Shown here: in pieces, positions 1 to 7,577 of the stretch
Layout: every line of letters starts with the position of its first letter
Position numbering within the stretch: position 1 is the stretch's first letter
Assembly: GCF_014648435.1 (NCBI RefSeq)
Contig: NZ_BMRC01000009.1
Location: forward strand, 365,077-429,076
DNA: 64,000 nucleotides
From: Nonomuraea spiralis
Lineage (GTDB): Bacteria > Actinomycetota > Actinomycetes > Streptosporangiales > Streptosporangiaceae
Direction of reading: 5' to 3'
The notes under the pieces: generated by a model
Seen by the model: the letters and a program-made list of their open reading frames with translations, nothing else
What the model was told of the DNA's origin: nothing
Databases searched by the model: none
Position numbers and translations under genes: made by a program

Positions 1-726
1 CTCGACATGCTGGTCGCGGCGGGCCTGGTGGTCCGTACCGAGCAGGGCACGGGCAACCTGGAGCGCTACGGCACGCTGTTCGCCTGGCGCCGGGCCGTGG
101 AGCGCGGCGAGGTCGGCGTCGGAGACCACTCGCACCTGGCGATGGCCACCCGCTTCGCGGCGGGTGCCATCGGGGTGCCCTTCCTGCCGACGCGCAGTCT
201 GCTGGGCACCGACCTGCTCGCCGATCTGGTGGCGGCCGGGGTGGCGGTGGAGTCGGCCGATCCCTGGACGGGGCAGCCGGTGGTGCTGCTGCGGGCGATG
301 ACGCCGGACGTGGCGATCATCCACGCGAACCGCGCCGACCTTTCCGGAAATGTCGTGATCGAGGGGGTTACCTCCCATGAGGTGGACATGGTCAGGGCCG
401 CGCGGGCCACGATCGTGTCGGCCGAGGAGGTGCTGCCCGCCGGGGCGTTCGCCGACCGGCCCGAGCAGGTCACGATCCCGGAGGCGTACGTGAGCGCCGT
501 CGTCCGCCAGCCCTTCGGCGCCTTCCCGACCTCCGTCTACCGCGAGTACGACTTCGCCGAGCCGGAGATCAAGGAGTACCAGGCGCTGGGCCGGGCCGGG
601 GACGCCGAGCTGCGCGAGTGGATCGCCGCCAACCTGGGCGCGTCCTTCGACGACCACCTCAAGGCCCGCGACCCCGCCGGGACGCTGCGGAACGGGCTGG
701 CCGAGCAGATGGGGAGGCTGGTTTGA
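1..726 (+). CDS. CoA-transferase alpha subunit (5' end outside window)
   Basis: This is the alpha-type subunit of a two-subunit family I CoA-transferase (glutaconate/3-oxoacid type), which moves CoA between carboxylic acids. The reading frame is open at base 1, and about 240 codons are present against roughly 280-290 for the family, so some 40-50 N-terminal residues are missing. The family-typical stretch ANRADLSGNVVIEG lies near residue 112 of the visible part. The stop codon overlaps the TTG start of the beta subunit (TTGA), so the two are probably translated together and form a complex. The substrate cannot be read from the sequence. The family call is firm; the exact acid is unknown. Confidence 0.85.
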   Translation, partial: LDMLVAAGLVVRTEQGTGNLERYGTLFAWRRAVERGEVGVGDHSHLAMATRFAAGAIGVPFLPTRSLLGTDLLADLVAAGVAVESADPWTGQPVVLLRAMTPDVAIIHANRADLSGNVVIEGVTSHEVDMVRAARATIVSAEEVLPAGAFADRPEQVTIPEAYVSAVVRQPFGAFPTSVYREYDFAEPEIKEYQALGRAGDAELREWIAANLGASFDDHLKARDPAGTLRNGLAEQMGRLV

Positions 727-1508
727 GCGCGCCGGGGGAGCAGGGCGCCCTGCCCAGGGAACTGCTGGTGGTCGAGGGCGCGCGGCAGATCCGCGACGGC
801 GACCTGGTGATCGTCGGCACCGGGCTGCCGCTGCTGGCCGCCACGCTCGCCCAGCGCACCCACGCGCCGGAGGCCAAGCTCGTCATCGAGTCGGGGGTGA
901 TGTTCCCGAAGGTCGTGCCGACGCCGGTCTCGGTCGTCGATCCCCGGTTGATGCACGGCGCCGCGCGGCACGGGTCGCTGTTCGAGGCGCTGGGCGGGCT
1001 GGTGCAGCGCGGGCTGGTCCGTACGGGGTTCCTCGGCGGGGCCCAGGTGGACGAGTACGCCAACATCAACTCCACCTGGGTGCCGAGGCCGGACGGCTCG
1101 CGGGTGCGGCTGCCCGGCAGCGGCGGGGCCAACGACATCGCCAGCCACTGCCGGCAGGTGGTGATCCTGACCGACCACGAACGGCGGCGGTTCCCCGCCC
1201 GGTGCGACTACGTCACCAGCCCGGGATTCCTGGGCGGGCCGGGCGAGCGGGCCAAGGCCGGGCTCGGGCCGCTGCGCGTCAAGGTCGTCACCGACCTGTG
1301 CGTGATGGAGGCCGAGGATTCGGCGCTGACCGTGACGGCCCTCATGCCGGGCGCGAGCGTTGCGGACGTACTGGAAAACACAGGTTTTACCCCGAAATTT
1401 CGGGACTCGTTGGAAATTGTGGTGCTGCCGGATCCCGAGGAGCTTCGCCTGCTGCGCGAGGAGATCGACCCGGCGTGCGTGTACTTCCCTGAAAGGAAAG
1501 GCCGTTGA
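723..1508 (+). CDS. CoA-transferase beta subunit
   Basis: Beta-type partner of the preceding alpha subunit, 261 residues from a TTG start that overlaps the upstream stop. The segment LVIESGVMFPK sits where family I enzymes carry the catalytic glutamate that becomes the CoA thioester. GSGGANDIAS, near residue 135, is a hallmark of beta subunits. The stop again overlaps the start of the next gene (TTGA), so three genes form one coupled operon. The stretch 1365-1425 inside the gene is unusually A+T rich and contains a 14-bp perfect palindrome at 1391-1404, unlike the rest of the gene. Role: CoA transfer in the degradation of an organic acid, substrate unknown. Confidence 0.87.
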   Translation: MSAPGEQGALPRELLVVEGARQIRDGDLVIVGTGLPLLAATLAQRTHAPEAKLVIESGVMFPKVVPTPVSVVDPRLMHGAARHGSLFEALGGLVQRGLVRTGFLGGAQVDEYANINSTWVPRPDGSRVRLPGSGGANDIASHCRQVVILTDHERRRFPARCDYVTSPGFLGGPGERAKAGLGPLRVKVVTDLCVMEAEDSALTVTALMPGASVADVLENTGFTPKFRDSLEIVVLPDPEELRLLREEIDPACVYFPERKGR

Positions 1509-2323
1509 CCGACAAGAAGCCGTTCGCCTGGGAGACGGCGATCGCCTGGAAGAACAAGGACCGGATCGTCGTACGCGGGTACGACGTCAACGAGCTGACC
1601 GGCAACATCTCCTTCGCCGAGCACTTCCACCTGGTGTTGCGCGGCGAGCTGCCGACGCCGGAAGTGGGCCGGATGACCGAGGCGATCCTGGTGAACATGG
1701 CCGAGCACGCCATGTCGCCCTCCTCGGCCACCGTCCGCTTCGCCACCTCCGGCGGCGCCGAGCTGAACGCGGCCGTCGCGGCGGGCGTCGCCGGCATCGG
1801 CCGCCTGCACGGCACCGCAGACCGGCCGGCCGAGATGTTCCTCGCGGTCGGCGAGCGGGCCGAGCGCGACGGGCTGAGCGACCGGGAGGCCGCCGCCAAG
1901 GTCGTGGCCGAGATGCGCGAACGCCGCGAGCGTATGCCCGGATTCCACCACGCCCAGCACATCCGCGACCCGCGTACCGCCCGCCTGCTGGAGCTCTCGG
2001 ACGAACTGGGCGTCACCGGCCGGTACGTCGGGATCGCCCGTGCCATGGAGGACGCCACCGAGGACGTCTTCGGCCGCCGGATCTGGATCAACGGCCCCGG
2101 CTCGATGGGCTGCGTCGGGCTTGACATGGGCTACGAGCCGCTGCAGCTCAAGGCCATGTTCATCGTGTGCAGGTCGTTGTCGTTGTGCGCGCACTCGATC
2201 GAGGAGGCGACCAGGGAGAAGGGCTGGCGGGCCTCCACGAACTCCGACATGGTCCAGCCGCTGGACCTGTCGATGCAGGGCCCGGACCACTACGACGGCC
2301 CGGCCGACCGCAGCCTGACCTGA
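1505..2323 (+). CDS. Citrate synthase-like protein (citryl-CoA lyase family)
   Basis: A short (272 aa) member of the citrate synthase superfamily, resembling stand-alone citryl-CoA lyase domains rather than full-length citrate synthases (about 370-430 aa). Visible superfamily features are the FAEHFHLVLRGELP helix near residue 38, the INGPGSMGC turn near 198 and the conserved LSLCAHSIEEATREKG helix near 222. The TTG start overlaps the previous stop, with GGAAAG a few bases upstream. Next to CoA-transferase subunits, a C-C lyase (or condensing) reaction on a CoA thioester fits, for example splitting a citryl- or citramalyl-type CoA ester. The exact acyl group is inference. An alternative label would be a short 2-methylcitrate synthase-like protein. 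Confidence 0.72.
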   Translation: MTDKKPFAWETAIAWKNKDRIVVRGYDVNELTGNISFAEHFHLVLRGELPTPEVGRMTEAILVNMAEHAMSPSSATVRFATSGGAELNAAVAAGVAGIGRLHGTADRPAEMFLAVGERAERDGLSDREAAAKVVAEMRERRERMPGFHHAQHIRDPRTARLLELSDELGVTGRYVGIARAMEDATEDVFGRRIWINGPGSMGCVGLDMGYEPLQLKAMFIVCRSLSLCAHSIEEATREKGWRASTNSDMVQPLDLSMQGPDHYDGPADRSLT

Positions 2324-2350
2324 CCGCCGCGGGCACCTCCGTGCCGGCCC

Positions 2351-2380
2351 TTGACACCCGTGTTCCCCGGGATTCAAGGT
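2351..2380 (+). promoter_or_regulatory. Promoter of the aminotransferase gene
   Basis: A perfect -35 TTGACA (2351-2356) is followed after 18 nt by CAAGGT (2375-2380), a weak -10 of the actinobacterial xAnnnT form. Transcription would start near 2387, inside the palindrome at 2384-2399. Confidence 0.5.
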
Positions 2381-2383
2381 GGT

Positions 2384-2399
2384 GTTCCGTATACGGAAC
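2384..2399. promoter_or_regulatory. 16-bp perfect palindromic operator
   Basis: GTTCCGTATACGGAAC is its own reverse complement. It lies over the predicted transcription start of the aminotransferase gene, a position suited to repression. The TTCCG-N4-CGGAA form resembles operators of IclR-family regulators (family knowledge), but no IclR gene is in the window; it may lie left of the edge. Confidence 0.6.
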
Positions 2400-2417
2400 G
2401 AGCATGGAGGTGCAGTC

Positions 2418-3569
2418 ATGCGGCCCAACTCGCGGTTCGCGCAGGTGCAGCCGTTCGACATCGACAAGGTGGCGTCCGCCGCCGGGGCCGACCCCGACGT
2501 CCTGCGCCTGGAGAACCTGGACACCGACGTCCCGCCCCCGCCGGTCGCCGTGGCCGCGACCAGGCGGTCCCTGGAGGAGGGGACGGGCAACAGCTGGCTG
2601 CCGTTCACCGGCCTGCCCGTGTTGTGCGAGGCGATCGCCGCCGAGCTGCGGGCGCGTACCGGGATCGACTACGACCCGCTGCGGCAGATCTGCGTCACCT
2701 CCGGCGGCACGTCGGCGGTGATGCCCGTGTTGCTGGCCACGACCGAGCCGGGCGAGCCCGTGGTGCTCACCGACCCCACGTACGCCGGTCTGCTCCAGCG
2801 GGTGCGGTTGTCGGGCGCGCGCCCGCACCTGGTGCCGCTGCGGGTGGAGGGCGGGCTCTGGCGGCTGGACCGCGAGGCGCTGGGCCAGGTGCCCGCGGCG
2901 GCGGCGCTGCTGCTGATGAGCCCGTCGATGCCATCTGGCGTGGTGCTCGACCGGGAGGACTGGGAGGCGGTCGCGCGGGTCTGCGAGCGTACGGGCGCGT
3001 ACCTGATCTACGACGCCGCCATGGAGCGCATCGTCTTCGACGGCCACCCGCGGATCAGCCCGTGCCAGGTGGACGGCCTGGCCGAGCGCACGATCATCAT
3101 CGGGTCGATGTCGAAGGAGTACCGGATGATCGGCTGGCGGATCGGCTGGGTCGCCGGCCCGGCCGACATCATGTCCCGGATCATGGTCGCCACCATCTAC
3201 AACACCACCGTGGCCAGCGGCTACCACCAGTACGGCGCCGCCGCCGCGCTCACCGACCCGGCCGGAGCGGGGGTGGCGGAGGCGGCGGCCGAGTACCAGG
3301 CCCGCCACGACACCGTGCTCGCCCAGCTCGACGGGCTGCCGGTGGTACGGGCGGGCGGCGGCTGGTCCGTCCTGGTGGACGCCGAGGCCATGGGCCTGAC
3401 CGCCGCCGACCTGTCGGCCCGCCTGCTGGAGCGCGGGCGGATCGCCGCCACCCCCATGACGGCCTGGGGCGAGGACGTCGCCCCCCGGTACGTCCGCCTC
3501 GTCTACAGCGCCGAGCCGGTCGAGCGCCTGTCGGACCTGCGGGCCCGCTTCACGGCGGCGCTCGGCTGA
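2418..3569 (+). CDS. PLP-dependent aminotransferase, class I/II
   Basis: 383-residue fold type I aminotransferase. The PLP-binding lysine is K233 in SMSKEYRM, followed by the GWRIGWVAGP segment typical of class I enzymes; LIYDAAMERIVFDG carries the pyridine-nitrogen aspartate. The ATG at 2418 is chosen because GGAGG lies 7 nt upstream; an ATG at 2379 would put the operator inside the coding region. The gene has its own promoter and palindromic operator although it follows the CoA-transferase/lyase operon by under 100 nt, so it may belong to the same catabolic regulon. The amino donor and acceptor cannot be predicted. Confidence 0.85.
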   Translation: MRPNSRFAQVQPFDIDKVASAAGADPDVLRLENLDTDVPPPPVAVAATRRSLEEGTGNSWLPFTGLPVLCEAIAAELRARTGIDYDPLRQICVTSGGTSAVMPVLLATTEPGEPVVLTDPTYAGLLQRVRLSGARPHLVPLRVEGGLWRLDREALGQVPAAAALLLMSPSMPSGVVLDREDWEAVARVCERTGAYLIYDAAMERIVFDGHPRISPCQVDGLAERTIIIGSMSKEYRMIGWRIGWVAGPADIMSRIMVATIYNTTVASGYHQYGAAAALTDPAGAGVAEAAAEYQARHDTVLAQLDGLPVVRAGGGWSVLVDAEAMGLTAADLSARLLERGRIAATPMTAWGEDVAPRYVRLVYSAEPVERLSDLRARFTAALG

Positions 3570-3576
3570 CCCGGGC

Positions 3577-5322
3577 TCAGCGGGCCAGGCGGTCGCGCAG
3601 GAAACCCTCGAACGTGCGCAGGCCGGGGTGCCGGGCGCGGAGCGCGGCGACGTCGGCTCGGTAGCCGCTCTCCAGGAACCACTCGTACATGCGTTCGCCG
3701 CCGGTCGGGGTCTGCTCGAACCGGGTGGGGACGCCGGTGACGCGCTGGTAGATCTCGGCGAGCTCCGGGCCGGTGCGTTCGTCGCCCGCGAGCTCCAGCG
3801 CCCGGCCCGCGTACTCGTCGGGATGCTCGAACGCCTCCGCCGCGAAGTGGGCGATGTCCTCGGGCGCGACGAGCTGCATGTGCCGGAACGGCAGCGCGAT
3901 GACCCGCTCGTCCCCGGCGGGCTCGGCGTAGTACAGCAGGTTCGTCATGAAGAACACCGGTCGCAGGACGGTGGCCCGCAGGCCCAGCTCCGCGAGGTGC
4001 CGCTCGACCGCCCACTTGCTCGCGAAGTGCTCGATGCCGGTGTCGCGCTCGGCACCGCCGACCGAGCTGTAGACCAGGTGGGCCAGGCCCAGCCCGGCGG
4101 CCAGGTCGGCGACCGCGACACCCTGGCGCACCTCGCGGGCCAGCTCCTCCTCGGTCAGGGCGAGGGCCTGCACGCTGAACACGCCGTGCACGCCCGTCAT
4201 GGCGGCCCGCAGCGAGGCGGGGTCGTCCAGGTCGCCCTTCGCCAGCGTGGCGCCGAGCGCGGACAGGGCGCGGGCGGCGGCCGAGGCCGGGTCCCTGACC
4301 AGGGCGCGGACCGTCCAGCCGCGTTCCAGCAGCGTCCTGGCCACCGCGCCGCCCTGGTTGCCGGTGGCGCCGGTGACCAGGATCGTCCTGGCCCGGGCGG
4401 GCAGCAACAACGACTTCCCGAGGACCGTACGCGCCTCCACGGCGGCGTGCGCGTCGGCCGCCGACTCCAGGGGGAGCACGTTGCCGACCGTGGGACGCAG
4501 GCGGCCGGCGGAGGCCAGCTCCAGGGCCTCGCGGGCCAGCTCGCGCGGGTCGGCCGAGGGCCAGGCGACGGCGGTCACGCGGGGATCGGGGGTGGTCATC
4601 GGGCCGCCGGCCATGCCATACACGCTGAGCCGCCCGCCGTCCTTCAGCAGGGCCTGCGCCTGGGCGCCGACCTCGCCGCCCACACCGTCGAAGACGACGT
4701 CGAGGCCGCCGGTCGCGGCGCGTACCTCGTCGGCCCAGCCCGGGGCGGTGTAGTCGACCGTCAGCTCGGCTCCGAGGCGTACGGCGAGGTCGCGTTTGGC
4801 GGCGCTGCTCGCCGCGCCGACCACGCGCGCCCCCGCGACGCGGGCGAGCTGCACCAGCAGGCTGCCCACCCCGCCTCCGGCGGCCTCCACCAGCACCCAT
4901 TCGCCGGGCCGCGGCGCGGCGGCGCGGGCCAGCCCCACGGCGGTGCGCCCGTCGGCCAGCAGCGCCACGGCGTCCCGCGCCGACAGTCCCGGCGGCACCG
5001 GGATCAGGTCCTCGGCGGCGGCCACCGCCAGCTCGGCGTAGCCGCCCCCGCCGCCGAGCGTGGTGACCACCCGGGTGCCCACCAGCGCCGCGTCCACGCC
5101 CTCGCCCACCGCCAGGACGGTGCCCGCCACCCCGTTGCCCAGGATCGCGGGCAGCTCGGCCCGGCGCGGCCCCCGATCGGCGCGCACCTGCGTCTCCACG
5201 AACGTGATGCCCGCGACCGCCACCTCGACCAGCACCTGTCCCGGCCCCGCGACGGGATCGGGCACCTCCTCCACGACCAGTGACTCGGGACCACCGAACC
5301 GCCGCAGAACCACCGCGCGCAT
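3577..5322 (-). CDS. Two-domain oxidoreductase: MDR quinone-oxidoreductase-like + NmrA/SDR
   Basis: 581-residue fusion. Residues 1 to about 305 form a zinc-free medium-chain dehydrogenase/quinone oxidoreductase-like module (MRAVVLRRFGGPE start, nucleotide-binding EAAGGGVGSLLVQLA). Residues from about 312 form an NmrA-like NAD(P)-binding Rossmann module (ILVTGATGNQGG) ending in a region typical of NmrA/SDR proteins. Both halves are normally separate proteins of about 300 residues. The ATG at 5322 is chosen from the GGAGGC just upstream and the match to MDR N-termini. The gene is divergent from a TetR regulator with twin operators between them, so it is probably that regulator's target. The substrate is unknown; a quinone or electrophile reductase with redox sensing is one guess. 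Confidence 0.82.
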   Translation of the reverse strand: MRAVVLRRFGGPESLVVEEVPDPVAGPGQVLVEVAVAGITFVETQVRADRGPRRAELPAILGNGVAGTVLAVGEGVDAALVGTRVVTTLGGGGGYAELAVAAAEDLIPVPPGLSARDAVALLADGRTAVGLARAAAPRPGEWVLVEAAGGGVGSLLVQLARVAGARVVGAASSAAKRDLAVRLGAELTVDYTAPGWADEVRAATGGLDVVFDGVGGEVGAQAQALLKDGGRLSVYGMAGGPMTTPDPRVTAVAWPSADPRELAREALELASAGRLRPTVGNVLPLESAADAHAAVEARTVLGKSLLLPARARTILVTGATGNQGGAVARTLLERGWTVRALVRDPASAAARALSALGATLAKGDLDDPASLRAAMTGVHGVFSVQALALTEEELAREVRQGVAVADLAAGLGLAHLVYSSVGGAERDTGIEHFASKWAVERHLAELGLRATVLRPVFFMTNLLYYAEPAGDERVIALPFRHMQLVAPEDIAHFAAEAFEHPDEYAGRALELAGDERTGPELAEIYQRVTGVPTRFEQTPTGGERMYEWFLESGYRADVAALRARHPGLRTFEGFLRDRLAR

Positions 5323-5335
5323 GACAAGCCTCCTT

Positions 5336-5388
5336 AGTCGGAGCGCTACGCTCCGACTGAGCACGGTATATCGGAGCGCAGCGCTCCG
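5336..5388. promoter_or_regulatory. Twin operators between the fusion oxidoreductase and tetR
   Basis: Two copies of the 17-bp inverted repeat CGGAGCG-NNN-CGCTCCG, at 5339-5355 (centre CTA) and 5372-5388 (centre CAG), about 33 bp apart, near three helical turns. The first extends to 10-bp arms (5336-5358). One lies over the 5' leader of the oxidoreductase gene and the other between the likely -35 and -10 of the tetR promoter, so one TetR could repress both directions. Confidence 0.75.
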
Positions 5389-5391
5389 CAA

Positions 5392-5397
5392 TATCCT
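5392..5397 (+). promoter_or_regulatory. -10 box of leaderless tetR promoter
   Basis: TATCCT fits the TAnnnT consensus and ends 7 nt before the ATG at 5405. No Shine-Dalgarno sequence is present, which suggests a leaderless transcript. Confidence 0.45.
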
Positions 5398-5404
5398 GTA
5401 CGGC

Positions 5405-6031
5405 ATGGCAGGACGCGGCAGGCAGGCCGAGGCGGCGCGGAACGATCTGCGCCTGCTCCAGGCGGCCCACGAGGTGTTCACGACGCAGGGGTTCGACGCG
5501 CCGGTGTCGGCCATCGCCAAGCAGGCGGGCGTGGGCATGGGCAGCCTCTACCGCCGCTACCGCACGAAGGAGGAACTGCTCCAGCGGTTGTGCCTGATCG
5601 CCATGGAACGCGTGGTCGACGCCCTGGAGTCGGCCCTGGCCGAGCCCGACCCGTGGACCGGGCTGGAGGCGTACGTACGGGCCTGCGTGGAGGGCCGCTC
5701 CGGCGCGCTTGCCCCGGTGGCGGGCACGATCGAGGTCACCGACGAGATGTGGCACACCTCCCGGCGGGCCACCGAGCTGGCCGACCGGCTCGTCGCGAGA
5801 GCCCGCGAGGCCGGCGCGCTCAGACCCGACGTCACCACGCTCGACGTCTCGCTGCTCATCGAGCAGTTCAGCAGGCCGGCCCCCGGCCCGCCCAGCGAGG
5901 AGCACCAGCGGGTCAAACAGCGCCTGCTGGCCATCACGCTCGACGGCCTGCGCGCCCCCGGCACGACCCCGCTGCCCGGCACGCCACCGAGCGCGGAGTG
6001 GTACGAAGGACGCTGGGGGAGCGCCCCGTAG
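5405..6031 (+). CDS. TetR family transcriptional regulator
   Basis: 208-residue TetR repressor. The N-terminal HTH is clear (AAHEVFTTQGFDAPVSAIAKQAGVGMGSLYRRYRTKEEL in parts, residues about 16-55, with GMGSLYRRY as recognition helix). The C-terminal helical part (EVTDEMWHTSRRATELADRLV) resembles regulators of oxidoreductase genes. There is no ribosome binding site, but a -10 box lies 7 nt upstream. The twin palindromes immediately upstream suggest autoregulation and control of the divergent MDR-NmrA fusion. The ligand is unknown. Confidence 0.9.
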   Translation: MAGRGRQAEAARNDLRLLQAAHEVFTTQGFDAPVSAIAKQAGVGMGSLYRRYRTKEELLQRLCLIAMERVVDALESALAEPDPWTGLEAYVRACVEGRSGALAPVAGTIEVTDEMWHTSRRATELADRLVARAREAGALRPDVTTLDVSLLIEQFSRPAPGPPSEEHQRVKQRLLAITLDGLRAPGTTPLPGTPPSAEWYEGRWGSAP

Positions 6032-6046
6032 GTCTACGGTGGGACG

Positions 6047-6826
6047 GTGGCGTTCAATGACCTGCTGGAAGACCTCGACCACAGCGCCGGCGCGCAGGCC
6101 GCGGGCATCAGGCGCGGCTACGGCGGCCCGCCCGCCCGCACGGTGAGCGTGCGCTCGGGCCCCGCCAGGCTGCGCTGTGCCTCGCTGCTCAAACCCCTCT
6201 ACGCCTGGGTGGCCGCCGACCACATCGACGACGCCGGCCGCTGGCGCCGCCACGCCGAGCCGGCCGTGGTCGTCTCCTCGAACGCCGACACGCTCAGCCT
6301 GTGGTTGTCCATCGGCCCCCGCGTCCTGCTGGACGACCTCTACCGGCGTACCGGCGTGCGCTGGGCCCAGCCCGGCGGCGACCCGTCGCGCTTCGGCTCG
6401 GTGGAGGTCGCCGCCGACGAGGTCGCCGCCGCGTACGCCGTGTTCGCGCAGGCCGCGGCGGCGGGCGACCCGGTGGCGGCCACCATCCTCGACTGGATGC
6501 GGCAGGTGGCGGGGGAGCAGGCGTTCGGCGCCCGCGAGGCGCTCGGCTCGCCCGACGCCGGCGTCAAGTGCGGCTGGTACGGCGCCCCCGACGAGACCTG
6601 CCTGCGCACCCACGCCGTGGCGGTGCTCCCGCGCGGCGGCACCCGGGCCACCGTGGTCGTGGCGATGACCGCGCTGCCCTACACCGGCGAGCACGACCGC
6701 GAGACCTACCACGCCCGCATCGCCAAGGGCCTGCCGGTCGAGTCCGTGCACGAGGGCCTGGCCGGGGCGCTGCTGCGCGGCCTCATGTCCACCACGCTGT
6801 CGGAGCTGGGCCACCGGTCACGCTAG
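6047..6826 (+). CDS. Beta-lactamase-fold (serine hydrolase-like) protein, cytoplasmic
   Basis: 259-residue protein of uncertain function. Three motifs appear in the order and spacing of penicillin-recognising serine enzymes: S46-L-L-K49 (SxxK), S77-S-N79 (SxN-like) and K174-C-G176 (KTG-like, with Cys for Thr/Ser). No signal peptide or lipobox is present, so unlike true beta-lactamases it should be cytoplasmic. The GTG start follows TACGGT (6035-6040) by 6 nt, suggesting a leaderless transcript. It begins 15 nt after tetR, and its stop codon forms part of the next gene's -10 box. A role in cell-wall metabolism is not shown; the protein could be a non-hydrolytic relative. Confidence 0.62.
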   Translation: MAFNDLLEDLDHSAGAQAAGIRRGYGGPPARTVSVRSGPARLRCASLLKPLYAWVAADHIDDAGRWRRHAEPAVVVSSNADTLSLWLSIGPRVLLDDLYRRTGVRWAQPGGDPSRFGSVEVAADEVAAAYAVFAQAAAAGDPVAATILDWMRQVAGEQAFGAREALGSPDAGVKCGWYGAPDETCLRTHAVAVLPRGGTRATVVVAMTALPYTGEHDRETYHARIAKGLPVESVHEGLAGALLRGLMSTTLSELGHRSR

Positions 6827-6829
6827 AGT
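6824..6829 (+). promoter_or_regulatory. -10 box of leaderless MBL hydrolase gene
   Basis: TAGAGT, whose first three bases are the stop codon of the preceding gene, ends 7 nt before the GTG at 6837. This matches the leaderless arrangement repeated elsewhere in the window. Confidence 0.45.
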
Positions 6830-6836
6830 CGGCGCC

Positions 6837-7577
6837 GTGCGGATCACGGTGCTGGGCGGATGTGGGGCGTGGCCGGCGGCGGGCCAGGCGTGCAGCGGCT
6901 ATCTGGTCGAGCACGACGGGTTCCACGTGCTCGTCGACCCCGGCTACGCCACGCTGCCGCGGCTGCTCGACCTCATGCCCGCCGAGCGGGTGGACGCCGT
7001 GCTGGTCAGCCACGGGCATCCCGACCACTGCTCCGACCTCAACCCGCTGCTGCGCGCCCGCGCCCTGGGCGACGCGCCGCCGGCCGCGCTGCCCGTGCAC
7101 GCGCCGCCCGGCGCGCTCGACGCCGTGCTCGCGCTCGACAACGCCCGCATGCTGGCCGGCAGCTTCACCCTGCACGACCTGGAGCCGGGCACGCCGCGCG
7201 AGATCGGGCCCTTCCGGCTCGACGCGTTCGCGCTGCCGCACCACGTGCCCAACGCCGGGCTGCGGCTGACCGCGGGCGGCCGGGTGGTGGCCTACACGGG
7301 CGACACCGGGCCGTCCGCCGACCTGGTGACGCTGGCCGCGGGCGCCGACCTGCTGGTGGCCGAGGCCACCTATCCGCTGCGGGTGCCCGACGAGGACGCC
7401 CCCTACCTGTCCAGCGCGCTCGACGCGGGCCGCACCGCCGCGGCGGCGGGCGTCGCCCGGCTGCTGCTCACCCACCTGTGGCCCGGCACCCCGCCCGAGC
7501 CCGCGCTCGCGGCGGCGGCCGAGTCCTACGACGGCGACCTCGACGTGGCCACGGCGGGCCTCGTCACGGAGGTGTAG
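6837..7577 (+). CDS. MBL-fold metallo-hydrolase (RNase Z-like)
   Basis: 246-residue metallo-beta-lactamase-fold hydrolase. The metal-binding signature is H59-G-H61-P-D63-H64, with further ligands in PHHVPNAG near residue 137, YTGDTGPS near 160 and LLTHLW near 215. The overall pattern (MRITVLGGCGAWP start, CSGYLVE) matches the RNase Z/phosphodiesterase-like branch common in actinobacteria. It probably hydrolyses a phosphodiester, but the substrate is unknown. The 3' end overlaps the convergent Nudix gene by 14 nt. Confidence 0.85.
   Translation: MRITVLGGCGAWPAAGQACSGYLVEHDGFHVLVDPGYATLPRLLDLMPAERVDAVLVSHGHPDHCSDLNPLLRARALGDAPPAALPVHAPPGALDAVLALDNARMLAGSFTLHDLEPGTPREIGPFRLDAFALPHHVPNAGLRLTAGGRVVAYTGDTGPSADLVTLAAGADLLVAEATYPLRVPDEDAPYLSSALDAGRTAAAAGVARLLLTHLWPGTPPEPALAAAAESYDGDLDVATAGLVTEV

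Noticed and set aside
3503..6814. Very long open frame (over 1100 codons) on the minus strand
   Set aside because: Its translation is Arg/Gly/Pro/Ala-rich in the out-of-frame style of GC-rich DNA and covers well-supported genes in other frames (MDR-NmrA fusion, tetR, beta-lactamase-fold gene).
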